Source: Aristolochia californica (lineage: Eukaryota; Streptophyta; Magnoliopsida; Piperales; Aristolochiaceae). From it: a stretch of 64,000 nt of DNA. Under the pieces are notes generated by a model that saw nothing but the letters and a program-made list of their open reading frames with translations, had not been told where the DNA came from and searched no databases. The stretch covers positions 53,470,062 to 53,534,061 of the forward strand of contig JARWKL010000001.1 of NCBI GenBank assembly GCA_029961685.1. The letters run 5' to 3'. How positions within the stretch are numbered: position 1 is the first letter of the stretch; each line of letters opens with the position of its first letter. The translations under genes were made by a program, and so were the position numbers. Shown here one piece after another: positions 11,796 to 24,471 of the stretch.

Positions 11796-14587
11796 TTTGC
11801 TGGAAGAAGGTGGTACAATTTTTACTTTTGAAGGAACAAATGAAAAAAATTGCCTGAAGTCAGTTCTGAAAGTTCATAATCCCTTGTTCTACTGGAAGGT
11901 ACCCATTTTTTTAGATATTAAATTGTATTTTAATTTGTCACTTGTACATAACCATAACCATGTAATAAGTTGCCAAAGAAACTCCTTGATTAATAGGTGG
12001 CCACCGAGGCTGATCTAGGTCTTGCAAATGCTTATATTGATGGTGATTTTTCATTTCTGGACAGAAAGGGCGGATTCTTAAATTTATTCATGGTAATAGT
12101 CCCACACTTTTTTCCAGATTGTTGCAACTTCACTTTGAGCTGATTTTTTGCATTTTTTACCCTCTGATGACTTTCTGCAGATTCTTATTGCAAACGGGGA
12201 GCAAATTCGCTCTGATGCAGCGTGTAGACACAGATGGTTCAGTTTTCATTACCATTTTCTCATTATTTCCCTACCATAGTTCAAACTAGTCTCTTTTGAT
12301 GCTAAAGAACTATTTCAATGCATGATGATCTGCTACGTACTTGCTTCAGGGGTTGGTGGATACCAATGCTTCCAACTGCAGCAGTAGCTTCTACAAAATA
12401 TATCTATCGACATCTTTCAAGGCAAAACAGTATTGCACAAGCTCCCCGAAATGTTTCTCGTCATTATGATCTGGTTCGTATATAAATGTAAAGCATTAGT
12501 TTTGTTATTGTTTCATGATTTCATTGTGGACAGCGATTTGATTTTATTAATCTGGTAGATATCCAGTGAGGAATATGTCTGATATAGTTGCTGTTTTTTT
12601 TCTCAGGGTAATGACTTCTTTTCCTTGTTCTTGGATGAAACAATGACGTATTCATGTGCAATATTTAAGGTTCGTTTCAACTTCTTGCGGAGAAACTCTG
12701 ATTCATTTTTCCATAATAGACTTGTTTCTTTGTTTCTGTAGCATGTGATACATTCTATTTACTGGATTTTTATCCTATTTGTAAAACCTTTTAAAAGAAT
12801 GAGACTGAAGACATTTTCCTGTTTGTAAAATTTTAAACAGAACGAGACAGAAAACCTAAAGGTTGCTCAGCTGCGAAAAATTTCTCTCCTCATTCAAAAG
12901 GTTAGGCCAAACATCAAGTGGCTTTTAGAATGGTTTTGACTAGGATCAACGATCTGTCATCCTTATAAATTCGCTTATTATGCTTATCAAAATATTTGTA
13001 GGCTAGAATTGAGAGAAAGCATGAAGTACTTGAGCTTGGCTGTGGTTGGGGAAGCCTGGCCATTGAAGTTGTGAAACAAACAGGATGCAAATACACAGGC
13101 ATCACTCTGTCTGAAGAACAACTGAAGTATGCTGAGAGAAAAGTGAAAGAAGCAGGCCTCGAGGTGCTTAATATTTCTAGATTATCCTTGCTTACAAGTT
13201 TCCCTCTCTAATTGAATTCTTCTGGCTCGACTGAATATAGTACTTCAAACATACTTCATTTACACTTAACATAAATGATTTGTTCTGTAGGATCACATAA
13301 AGTTCTTATTCTGTGACTATCGTCAACTACCCATTAGTCACAAATTCAACAGAATTATATCTTGGTAAGCTCATCATCTTTTGAACTTCTATGAGCTTCT
13401 GGTTTATGTGGTTGATCAGCTGAGACTGACAATATTTTTTTCTACAGTGGAATGCTTGAAGGAGTTGGTCACGAATTCATGGAGGAGTTCTTTAAATGTT
13501 GTGAATCAGTTCTAGCTAAGGATGGTCTCCTTATCCTTCAGGTTATATAGCTGAAATTAGTTATGTTACTCCTATGGTTCTAACTTTATATTTCATGACC
13601 ATTTACTAGTTGGATGGTTCAGGTAATTTTATTGCCCAGAATTCATGTCTGTTCTTTTCAATGACTGCCTTTGGAATTTCCTTTCAGTTTATTTCAGTGC
13701 CAGATGACCGATATGATGAGTATCGGAGAAACCCAAGCTTTATGAAAGAATATATTTTCCCTGGTGGATGTCTTCCATCTTTAAATAGAGTTACATCAGC
13801 TATGGCAGCTGCTTCTAATCTCTGGTAAAACATCATTGACTTTACTTTTTTTCTGAAGAAGTTTTGCTTCTCTCTCTCTCTCCATCTCCTTCGCGAAACT
13901 TTCTCCAGCTTTAAATATTCGTGGAATGCAGTGTCGAGCATCTGGAAAACATCGGCATTCATTACTACCAAACGTTGCTGTATTGGCGTGATAATTTCAT
14001 GGCAAAGCAGAGGTAAGGAATGACGGCTTTTAGTCGATTAATTGACATGAAAGTATAGTTTTATCTGAAATATGCAAAAGCATACTGCACTGTATTCTTT
14101 GGCTGTTTCTGTGTTTTCAAAGTATAGTGTTTGACTGGACATTCCTCTGGTTTCCACTATGGTAAGCTTAAGATTTTCAGTTTATTTATTGTTAAATCCT
14201 CATGGATCTGACTTAAACCAGTATTTCTTGCTTTCTAGACAAATTCTTGAGCTGGGTTTTGATGAAAAGTTCATACGTATGTGGGAGTACTATTTTATTT
14301 ATTGTGCAGCTGGTTTCAAGTCGAGAACACTCGGTGATTATCAGGTACAAGTCTGGACTTGCATCAAACTCACATAGGCTTAATATACCCATGATCAAAC
14401 CACAGTCCATGATTTAAATGATTCTGTTGACTGTTTGTAGGTTTTCTTTTGAGCGTTTTTAACTCTTTTCTGTACAGCATTCAAAAGCTCTAACAATGGC
14501 TGTCCAATGATGTAGATCGTCTTTTCCCGACCTGGCAATTTTGATGCATTCAGTGATCCATACAAGACCCTGCCATCTGCATACTGA
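11796..14587 (+). CDS. Cyclopropane-fatty-acid synthase, methyltransferase half only
   Basis: Exons: 11796-11898, 11997-12092, 12181-12236, 12350-12473, 12607-12669, 12841-12900, 13002-13163, 13291-13364, 13448-13541, 13688-13824, 13932-14012, 14239-14344, 14516-14587. All introns are GT..AG and all phases agree, giving about 408 codons plus TGA. The product matches the C-terminal half of plant cyclopropane synthases, which transfer a methylene from S-adenosylmethionine to an acyl-lipid double bond. Visible: LLEEGG start of the domain, RHYDLGNDFF, the AdoMet loop VLELGCGWGSLA, GITLS, GMLEGVGHEF with the likely bicarbonate-binding Glu, EYIFPGG and the C-terminus DPYKTLPSAY. Plant enzymes of about 860 residues also have an N-terminal FAD-oxidase-like domain; none is seen, and the first exon begins mid-codon without a start. 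Upstream exons could lie outside the window across a TE-filled intron, or be lost. Confidence 0.9.
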
Positions 14588-15200
14588 GACTTCTCTATAA
14601 AGCCCATACTTATCTTTTTCCTTGCATGTCCTCTAGGGCTATAAGTGTCTGTTTCCATAGACTTATAAAACGATAATTACATGAAATAGATATCCTATTC
14701 AGCAATAAATAAACCTGTTTTTATGAGTATCCATGAGTTCCCAGGAGTTTCTATTTGTTTCCAGTTGAATACAAGTAGATACTATTTGGTATACCTATGT
14801 ATGATATATTACTGGTTGTTTAGGTTGTTATTATTAGGTCCTACAGTGATAAACTTGGGGTGATTACATTTATGAAATTTTAATGGCTAATTTCAAATTC
14901 TAAAATAGTCAAAACAGACAAGGCATGCAATTATCAACTGATCAAAATAAACACAACATGTTTATAGTCGCTCACAACCCAAAATCAGGTTGCTATGTCC
15001 ATTCCCAAAGTGTTTACACCTAAGATTTGAATTTACTAATTAGTAGTTTAACGACGTTTACAATAAGAAGCCTAAGGAGAAATTTTTGGCTTTCTTTCAT
15101 TGGTTTGAAAATCTTAGATCGACTAAAAGGCTAGGGGAGTTTTCCTTGAGTTCACTGTAGAAATAATTGGTAAACACTATGGGACACAAATTTGTTTAAA
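14588..15200. other. 3' flank of the synthase; LTR-like remnant
   Basis: The 3' UTR should lie in the first few hundred bases. From about 14810 to 15060 the sequence resembles the 4440-4760 LTR-like stretch (ACAACATGTTTATAGT, then CCCAAAATCAGGTTGCTA). No gene seen. Confidence 0.4.
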
Positions 15201-15637
15201 AAGGACTCTATTAAATGATAAAAAAAAAAACTAACCATTTAGAGCCAGAGAGGAGAGGTGAGGTGAGGAGGAGAGTAGGTTGTGTAGTGAGAAGTTTGAA
15301 TAAAGAAGGAGAGTAGAGGAGAGGAGAGGAGCCTCAGGTGAAGGAAGAGAGGTAGGAGGATTAGGGTTCAAAGCAATGAACCTAGTCCTGCTCCTTAGCT
15401 GTATATATAATCACTTGAAAGATAAAATATTAACTAATACTCTTTATCCTAAAGGTTCAAAATAAAGACCAAAGAAATTAAACTGAATTAAAAGTATGCC
15501 ACTATCCTTCTTATCTTCTAATGCTCCCACTCAAACTGATGGTGCAAAAACATCATACAGTTTCAGCTTAAAGCATATAATGGTTAAGATCTTTGAAGCA
15601 ATAGGCTTGTGAATATGTCAACAACTTGTCCTTAAGA

Positions 15638-15950
15638 CTATACATGTTTAAGGCTTATAACACCAGTTTGTAAATTTTCTCTAATAAAATGGCAATCCAT
15701 CTCAATATACTTCATCTTCTCATGAAAAAATGGATTGGAGGCAATATGGATGGTTATTTGATTATCACAATGGAGTTTCATTAGAGCATCTCTATGGACT
15801 AATTCTATGAGAAAATATTGTATCCGTATTAGTTCACTTACTACATGTGGCATGACTCTGTATTCTACCTTTGCACTAGATGTAGCAACCACATTTTGTT
15901 CTTGTTTTTCCAGGTTGCTAGGTTTCTCCAACTATAGTGTGCAATAACTA
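15638..15950 (-). pseudogene. copia RNase H fragment
   Basis: A 97-residue open stretch with SSAKVEYRVM, a KLHCDNQ catalytic-region motif and DCHFIRE, in the order seen at the C-terminus of copia polyproteins. It belongs to the 15230-22265 element; it is a decayed domain, not a separate gene. Confidence 0.8.
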
Positions 15951-16439
15951 GAAGCAGATTTTTATCACCTGAGAGCCTACCCAATCAACATTTGCAAAGC
16001 TTTTAGCATTAATATCACCCCATAACATCTGTGTAGAAGTCCTTGTCCATGGGATTTTTTTTAGGTATCAAAGGATCCGTCTAAAGCTTACCAATGAAAG
16101 CTATGAGACTTATACTGGCTAACAATATGTATGGCAAAAGAGATGTCTAGTCTAGTGATAGTGAGATATATCATTTTTTCTACTAGTTTTTTTATATTTT
16201 TCCACATTAGCATCATCTCTAGAACCAATGCATAATTTCACATTAGTATCCATGGGAGTGTCTGCAAGGCGATATCTCTGCATTCCTATCTCAATAAGAA
16301 GATCAAACACATATTTCCTCTATGATGAAATAATGTAATACCTGGATTGTAGCAATTCAATTCCAAGGAAATATTTGAAGAATCCCAAGTCTATCATCTT
16401 GAGTTCCCTAAATAGTTTTTCTTTCATTAAAGTAATGTT

Positions 16440-16815
16440 TTAAGAGTCACTTTCTGTCATAATAATATCATCAACATATGCGAGTAGGAGAACAACTCCC
16501 TTGTCAATATGTTTAACAAAAATTGTGATCCACCATACATCAAGTAAAACCAAATTAAAGCATGGTTTGATTGAATAACCTAGCTCTAGGTGACTATTTG
16601 AGCCCATATAGAGATCTTCGTAATTTGCATATTGACTCCCCTTCAACCACAAAACCCAGTGGTTGATCGATATAAATGCCCTCATTAATATCAATGTTAA
16701 GAAAAACATTTTTCACATCAAATTGGTTTAAGGACAACCGAAAATTGGCAGCAAGAGATAAAAGAATCTGGATCAAATTTAACTTTGTCACAGGGGAGAA
16801 TGTCTCCTCATAGTC
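16440..16815 (-). pseudogene. copia reverse transcriptase fragment
   Basis: Two overlapping frames give QFDVKNVFLN..I, CKLRRSLYGLK and LLLAYVDDIIM, the fingers, thumb and catalytic motifs of copia reverse transcriptase, separated by frameshifts. The N-terminal continuation lies beyond the solo LTR, at 18161 onward. Confidence 0.85.
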
Positions 16816-16820
16816 AATAA

Positions 16821-18160
16821 TGTTGATCTTAGGTTGACTCTCATGTTGTTTTCGATGATAACAAAACTTAATTGATCTAACTACTTAAAAATCTAAGTAT
16901 TTCAAATACTTCACCTTCAAAAGTAAAAGAATCTCAAGGTCTAAAGCTTCAAACCAAACTCAAGACCTCAAGCACAATTAAAGAACGTCTCTTGAAGAAG
17001 CACCCACAAGGAAGAAGATAACGAGAATACTAAAGTTCAAGTGTAATAGTCAAATATCCATACTCAATCATTTTTCTAAGAGAGAATTCTAAACTCCCTT
17101 TCCTTAAGCTCATATGTGAAATCGGAGCTTTAGGTCATAATTTGCACTTAAACATGTTTAGCATCATCATAATCAACATTTAGAAACTGCTAGAGAACTT
17201 AGAAAAATATACTTTCATGCTATAAAAATCTACACTATCGATCATCCAGAATTGTGCATGCCACAAATATAAAGCATGATCAATGAACCATATTCGATTT
17301 ATCAATCTTTCAAAACATGGTCATTTTATGCTATAACGTACGATTGATCATCCCACTTAGATTGATCGATCATCTCTGCCCAGGCAAACAAAATTTTCAT
17401 GGAATGCCTGATTGATTGATCAATCAGAACCTTGCCAGTAAGGGACATAAAACATGATAGATCATATAAAAATACATTGATCGATCATACTTGTATTGCA
17501 TAGCCAGAGGGAATTTTGATTGATTCATCATGGTCTAACATGAAAGTAGCCATTATGATCGATTTATTGAATAATCACTTTTCAATGATCGATCAATCAA
17601 AGTACTAATTTTTTCAAAAGGGAAAATAATGGCTAGTTTGAGCTGGGGAAAGCTATAAATTCCCTCACCAAACCGTACGTAGAGAGGTGAATGAGCATTA
17701 ATTAGCAAAAACTCAAGCCATATTCTCTGTCTAGCAAATTTCACTTGAAAGTGCTATAGAGTGAAAGAGAGAGGAGGCATTAAAAGGATGAGGCAACTTG
17801 AATCTTTGAAGGAGAAGCATCTCTCCAAGGGTGTAATTTTTACCTTTCTTTTACTTCTATTTGTGAAAGGTTCCTCTAGAACCTATTTAATCGAGATAGA
17901 AAGGCATAACTAGAGCTAGAATCTAGCAACAATCTCTTGGGGAAATTGGTTTTCTAAAAATCGTGTAATAAGCTATACGTAGCCAAAAAGAGCCAAAATA
18001 TCTTTTGTAATTTCATCTATTAAAGCTTTTAAGAATAGTTGAATTTTCCCAAATAAGGATTCTTAGGTGGTGATTATCACTACGAGAACATCGATAGAAA
18101 AAAACCTATTTATCCATATGGTATGTGCATGTTATATTTCATTTTGAACCAAGGCCAACA
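16821..18160 (+). mobile_element. Solo long LTR (Sirevirus-like) nested in copia
   Basis: A 1340-bp unit with TGTTGATC and GGCCAACA ends. Flanks are AATAA (16816-16820) and AATAC (18161-18165), a 5-bp target duplication with one mismatch. The copia reverse-transcriptase frame stops at one edge and resumes at the other, so the empty site is clear. Rich in GATCGATC/GATCAATC palindromes between about 17220 and 17610. No coding capacity. Confidence 0.85.
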
Positions 18161-21100
18161 AATACCATAGCAGTGAGTATATCCTTTAGTAACTAATCAA
18201 GCCTTAAGTTTTACTATTGTACCATCTAAGTTATTTTTAACAGTGAACACCTATTTGCTTGCAACTATCCTTTTTGTGTGAAGGTAGAAGAACTAATTGT
18301 CAAGTCTGATTTTAATATAAAGTTGTCATGTTTTTCTTCCATTGCTGCTTTCCTTTCTGGATATTGAAGAGTCACCTTATATGACCTAAGAAGATGGTCA
18401 AACGAAAGAGAAGCAAAATATGTGCAACAAGCAAAAAACAAATGATAAGTGGATAAAAAATTAGATAACGGGTGAGATGTAGAGCATTGAGTGCAAGAAT
18501 GGGGGTGGGTTCTTTTCTAACAATAACAGGAGTGGTGTCATAAAAAGGACCAAACACAATAGGGGAACAAGGAGGAGAACTTACCACAAGTGAATTTGCA
18601 AATTCAATAGGATGATGGTCGACGAATGAGGCAGGGGATGGATAGAGCTATATTTGTTGGAATTGAATGGATAATGGCACCATAGGCTTGAGAAAGCCTA
18701 TAGAAGGGAAGAACCCTAGTGACGAAGCACCTATGGCATAAAAGGGTTGTTCCTCAAGAAAGTCACATTTGTTGATACAAATAACTTTTTTAACTAGGGA
18801 CTATAACAGACATATCCTTTATAGGTCAAAGATTATCCCAAAAAATGATATTTAATTGCTTGAGGATTTAATTTATTTGTTATGGAGATGTATCATGAAC
18901 AAACAAGTACACTCAAAGACCTTCAAGGGAAGAGAAAAAACAATATCATTAGGGAACAACATTATGGTGACTGGTTGTAAAAACCCAAGGAAGGCAATCG
19001 ATAATAAAAAAGTAGGTAGTGAGAACAACATGCGCAAAAAAGAGGCAAATTCATACACTGTAGTGGAAACCTGGCACCATTCTATCGTTGAGTATAAGCA
19101 CATGATATTTGATGAACAATACCATGGTCATCAAAAATTTTGAAACTCTCCTGAGATATACTCTTTGGCATTGTCAGATTGAAGAATTTTCAGTCTTGAA
19201 CAAAACTAAGTGTAAATCATAGCATGAAAATATTTTAAAATAGGCAAAAATTCAGACCTATCTTTCATCAAGAATAACCATATTACTCCAGTATAGTCAT
19301 CAATGAAAATAAATGTATTTTCATTGAGAAATACTGGAAACATTTTAAGTCCCCGTACATCAATATGAACTAAAGAAAAGAGAGTAACACCCTTAATTTC
19401 AAATCAAGGAGAATAAGTACTCCTATGGTGTTTACACAAGTGACACACTTCACAATGTAAATGAAAAATAGACTTAAAATCAGGAAACAACATCTAGATG
19501 GATTAAAGTGAAGGATGTCCCAATCTTTGACATTGAAGAGTCTTTCATTGTGAACTTACTATGCCAGTAATTGCAGGTATATCCAAAAAAAGGACCCCTT
19601 TTTCATGGCCTCCACCAATCACCTATTTGTTTTGTAGATCTTGAAAAGTAAAATGAGAAGGATAAAAGGTTATGGAGCAAATAATTTTTTTAGCTAATTG
19701 ACTGGTAGACAGTAAACTCAATGGAAACTATGAAAAAAAGAAAGCATCATCTAAGTAGACAGAGGATAAAGCAATAGTAGATCTACCTTGGTTTGGGATC
19801 CATCTACATTACCAGTTAGATGCTCCGAGGCTTCACAGTCAATAATTCAAGGAGACAAAGAGTTTGAAGCAATAGATAACATACTTTGTAATGGTTGTGG
19901 CAACAATTATAGTAGAAGAGGATGTTGTGTTGGAGAGAGCATGGATCATAACCTTAAGTTTATGAAGTGACTCAAAATCTTCATGAGTTGAGTTTTTTTA
20001 TCTTTTTGAAGACTTAACATTCCCTTCAGTCTTAGTTGCAGTACAAGCAAAAGCTTGATTAGCAGTAATCCACTCTTGTTTTCCATGTATTTTCCAACAT
20101 GTATCAATTAGATGATTTAGTCCTCCACAATTAGTACACATCTGATTCAGATTCTCTATTCTCTAAGAACCTTGACTAACCTTGCCATCTTGTCCTTTGC
20201 CACCTTACTATTTCTCCCTTAGCCTCTATTTTTTTTTTATTACCTCCCTTATTCAGGGGGAACATGGTTGATGACACATCTATAGGTGTGGCTAAGGATG
20301 AGTCAGGGATACGTAGCATTGTGGTACATATGTCATCAAATGAGGGTAAAGTTTTTGAACTCATAATTTGCATCTTAGCCACTTTCAGGTAAGGTTTCAA
20401 ATTTTGCAAGACAAATAGAACTTGCTAATGCTTATCTCTACTATCTTGAATTGCAATTTCAGTAGAGTATGGTTTTGCAAGCTTCCATTCGTACATAAGG
20501 CCTATGAATCGAGCAAAATAACCATGCAAATTCTCCCCTTGTTTGGTATTATAAATTCTTTAAAATACATCATATAACTTTTGTAGGCTGTCAATACCGG
20601 AGAATTTTGCATGTGTCCAAACCAGTTTTGTTATGTCAAGGCGGACTACACTATTAGCTACGTTTCTTCCATGCTATTAATTAATAAGAAGGGTATCCTC
20701 TTTTATACATAATACTCTTCATCAGCAATTGGAGGAGGCTTAATCAAATGATCAGAAAAGATCTAGGTAATGAGGAACCACTTAACAAATTGTAACTAGC
20801 TCAAATAATTTGACAACCCTTTAAGTAGTGAACAATAGTAATCTTGAGTGAATCGCTCTAACCAAATATGCTTTAAAAATTTTCTTCAGTAATGGGGAAA
20901 AAAAAATCTTAACTCAGCCAAGGTTAAGACTTTTCAAAGAAAAATACCACCAAATTTGTTTCTCAATAATAAGTTGTAGTCAAACAACTTCTATCAAATA
21001 GAAGAACTCACAAAGAGATAATCAAGCAACACCTATTACCAACAATTAAACACCAACTAGCACTTATATAAGAAGCTAAAAAAAACCTTATAATAGCTTC

Positions 21101-22265
21101 TATTTCTTTCAAATAACCAAATACCACCAGATATGTCTTCTCTTATTACCAATTTAGAGTCCTTCCTCGAGAGGAACACAAGAGAAGAAGTAAAGCTGTT
21201 GAAACTAGGTGAGTGAAGGAGACCAGATTGCAAACGTCTCTTGTTGTTATATTCTATAGCAATAAGAATCCTTTTAGAGGTATTTATCTACCTCAACTTT
21301 GAGTATTCGGTGTCCTTATGTAACAAGAACACTACCAGACAACCCAGAATGAATTTCCTAATAAAAAACCAACTATTTATACCAGAGAGAAACCTTAACC
21401 AGTTTGGACTCCTACCAATTTGAGTCTGACTAAAATTTTGATAGTTCTAAATTTCTAGAACTCAACTTCCCCTCTCCTTGCAAAGAACCTCTCAAAACAC
21501 CTAACAAGGATCCTTGAAGTAACGAAGCAGCAAAATAGGATTTGTTCAAGAGAAATGGAGAGAACTGAGCCAAAGTAGGTGTTGCTTTCTCTCTATTCAC
21601 AATAACAGGCGATCTTCTTTTCCAATCACAATAGTAACTCAAACAATGTTCCTGAGTTGAATCAGTTATAGGAATAGCAAACCAGAAGCTTGACTTTTGG
21701 TTCATGGGGAAAAAAAACAATGATACCTATGTAGCTTGTATTATAGCTTAGTGCCTGTATGAATGGATAGGTAAACAACCAATCTTTTTTCTTATACAAA
21801 CTCAATTCATGGTGGAACCTCATGACTTGAATTGTACACACATCTATCATGTAATTTGAGCCTCAATGAATCGAGAAAACCAAACACATAGTAATGGTGA
21901 TATCTTAATTAAGGCATGTCAACAACTTGTCCAGTGCAACCTTTAATAACTTGATCAAAAGAAAACTCGTGGAATCCTAAGACCACTGCTCTGATACCAT
22001 CATAGATCTTAGGATTCCATTAGTGTTTCTTTATGTGAAACCCAAGTGAGGAGAGGAGAGGAGAGGAGCTAGAAGTGAAGGAAAAGAGGTGGGAGGATTA
22101 GGTTTTGAAGTAATAAACCAAAACCTAGTCCTCCCCCATGGCTATATACATAACCACTTGGAAGATAACATATTACATAAATACTCATTGTCTTAAGGGC
22201 AAGAAATAAAGACCAAAGAAATTATTGAATTACAAGTAATCCACTATCACTCTTATCTTCAAACA

Positions 22266-23062
22266 GTTTCTAGAAAATGACCCTTTGTCCATATGCAAAA
22301 GTTAGCCAAATTGAATGTGATAAATCTCAGAAAGATGATTAAAATTCATATTGCGTTGTTAATGATAATAGTAAATCACTTACAAATTTTTGTTGTTGAA
22401 TTTAATTTATGAAATTTAACCTGCAATATGTTTTGAGAGTTGTTCAAAATGGCTAAGGTTTGGTTTGATGACCTTCAAAAGATGATCTTTCTATTTTTTT
22501 AAGTCCAATCAGTTGCGCAAATAAACACTTACAAGACCTTTTGTCTTTGATGTTCAATCGGGTAGGATTATTCGGTTGGGTGACCTTCTTTGATAGAAAT
22601 TGTTTCCTTCTTTTCTTTTATGCCCTTCATTTGGCAAGCTAGTTGGGTGTCTTAGCGAATGGAGCACAACAATGCCTTTGCTCTTTCTACTTCAATCGAA
22701 CAACCTTGAAAAATATATTTTCTCTTCTTGTCTTCGTTTGTCTAGCAGTTTGGATAGATGCAACTAGTAGTTTTTGTCTCTCCTATTTAGTTAGACAAAT
22801 TATAATCGGTTGGATGGACTTGGTAAATCCTTGAACAGCAGTTATGGCCTTTTACATTAACCTACTGATCGCTCCTTGATCAATCAAACGGATGTTTTGC
22901 CAGATTTCTACCCTAATTGGTAGCGTTGTAATTGGCCTGAGAGGTAATTTGCTATAAGTGGCACTTGATAACCCAAACATAGTAGCTAAACTCTGAGGTG
23001 AAGAATACCTTGACAATGGATTAGCAATCCAACATAGAACTATGAACCAATTTTGTGTATTA
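22266..23062. other. Intergenic stretch without recognised gene
   Basis: T-rich with loosely repeated words (GTCTTCGTTTGTCTAGCAG, GGTTGGATGGACTTGG) reminiscent of 5900-6600. The frame 22643-22834 has no family resemblance. Confidence 0.4.
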
Positions 23063-23476
23063 TGTTAAATTTAGGATCCCATGACAAGGTCGTCAACTAA
23101 GGTAGTGAAAGAGGAGAGGACGAACAGGAGGAGAAAAAAAGAGAAGAAAGAATTCGTCTAGAGAGATGGAGGGAGAGAGAGAGCTTGGGAGAGGAGAATT
23201 CTAGGGAAGAATTTGAGAGAGAAGAGGAAAGACTTAATGATCTACCCCATGCCTTGAGCCTTTATTTATAGTTGTGAAAGGAGGTTTACAATGACTACAA
23301 TGCCCTTAAGACTACAAGTTTTATAAAAAAAAAAAGACATAAGTAGACATACATCATCTTCTTTAATTTCACCCTTGTATCATCCTTATGAGAAAACTTT
23401 TTAATTATCTCTTTTACCACCTCATTGATGTGAGGGATGTATTTACTTTGATGCCACTTTGAGATGTCTTCCAACA
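23063..23476 (-). mobile_element. Solo LTR
   Basis: A 414-bp unit; on the minus strand it starts TGTTGGAAGACATCT and ends CCTAAATTTAACA. Flanks TATTA (23058-23062) and TATTC (23477-23481) form a 5-bp duplication with one mismatch. It matches the + strand 3' LTR at 58272-58711, including the run giving KDDTRVK in one frame and the GAGGCTCAAGGC region. Confidence 0.8.
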
Positions 23477-23479
23477 TAT

Positions 23480-24110
23480 TCTTTGTGTGATTGACTGATT
23501 ATGCATGAAAATTTAATTGTGAAATTGATTTTGCACATTAAATCGACAAGAGGGTGCCCCACAAGGTAATTAAAAAGGAGTCAATAAAAGTAGCAACAAA
23601 TTTTAGCAAACCTATATTCAAGGTTTGTTCTTCATTGTACCTAACATTGGGGATACGTAATACCTAGACAACCCAACTTACCCAAAATTTAATATGAGAG
23701 AAGGAACTTGATTTCTAACCAAACAACATGACTCCAAACAATAGTATTCATAAGTGAAAGAAAAGTTAAATGACACCAACCTACCCAATTTTAAGAATAG
23801 CACCAAATTCACCCACTTCTAGGAATAAAAAACAACCAAACTTGACTTGACTCAAGGTGGATTTGTATGCACTCATACTCTGCTAAGAAAGTGGGTTTGT
23901 AGGCATTGTTTCAAAGAGATGAAAAACATAAACAATTGCAAAAATACAGCTCGATGTTTCACAGCCAACCCTTGAACATAAATGCGAATTTTGCCTCTTC
24001 CGCAAGACACATCCACACATAGATCATTCGCCTGACCATGAGTGTGGACCAGGAGAGAACAAAGGTGATCGGTTTTGACACCGACGGCTAAAAAGAAACT
24101 AAACTTTAAC
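23480..24110. repeat. Non-coding retroelement-internal sequence
   Basis: Resembles 51840-52290 (internal region of a non-coding LTR element): shared words include TGCCTCTTCC, GATGAAAAAC, CATAA.CAATTG and GGGAGAGAACAAA-like ends. No reading frame of note. It lies directly upstream of the small acidic protein promoter. Confidence 0.5.
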
Positions 24111-24330
24111 TATTGTTAGATTAGGGAACTCAATATCACATGCATATCAAGTAGAAGCAACAAACAAGATCAAACCAATTAGAATACAATGCTATGTAGA
24201 AAAGAAAAGCTATTTGAAACAAGATGAAGCAACCAAAGTTTTTAATGAACAAGAACCTATAACTTGGGGCTTGAGTCATTTTATTTAAATCTCGGACAAA
24301 AATGGCGTCAAGGCAGACCCGAGCAATCGG

Positions 24331-24367
24331 CCAATCGGCTGTGGCCATTGTCTCATTGCATATATAG
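24331..24367 (+). promoter_or_regulatory. CCAAT and TATA boxes of the small acidic protein gene
   Basis: CCAAT at 24331-24335 and TATATAG at 24361-24367, about 105 bases before the start codon at 24472. Transcription would begin near 24390-24400, after the in-frame ATG at 24376, which supports the 62-residue start. Confidence 0.55.
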
Positions 24368-24471
24368 CGCAGTGCGTGGTATCTGCTATGCTGATCTCCC
24401 TTCTTTTTTTCGCCCCCGACGAGAATAAGAATTGGATTTCAGGAAAACCCTTTTGCGGTGGAAGAGAAGCT

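Larger units (their letters stand above)
15230..22265 (-). mobile_element. Decayed Ty1/copia retrotransposon
   Basis: On the minus strand: 5' LTR about 22000-22265, primer site 21988-21999 (GCTCTGATACCA on +), gag with a zinc knuckle at about 20105-20146 (CTNCGGLNHLIDTC), integrase region about 18780-19640, reverse transcriptase about 18161-18260 and 16440-16820 with YVDD at about 16470-16485, RNase H about 15640-15950, then the 3' LTR about 15236-15523. Both LTRs share a GA-rich block, GGAGGATTAGG and AATAAAGACCAAAGAAATTA. Many frameshifts and stops make it defective. A 1.34-kb solo LTR is nested inside. The left LTR end is poorly defined. Confidence 0.85.

Noticed and set aside
18856..19143. 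A 95-codon + strand ORF
   Set aside because: Antisense to copia integrase sequence.
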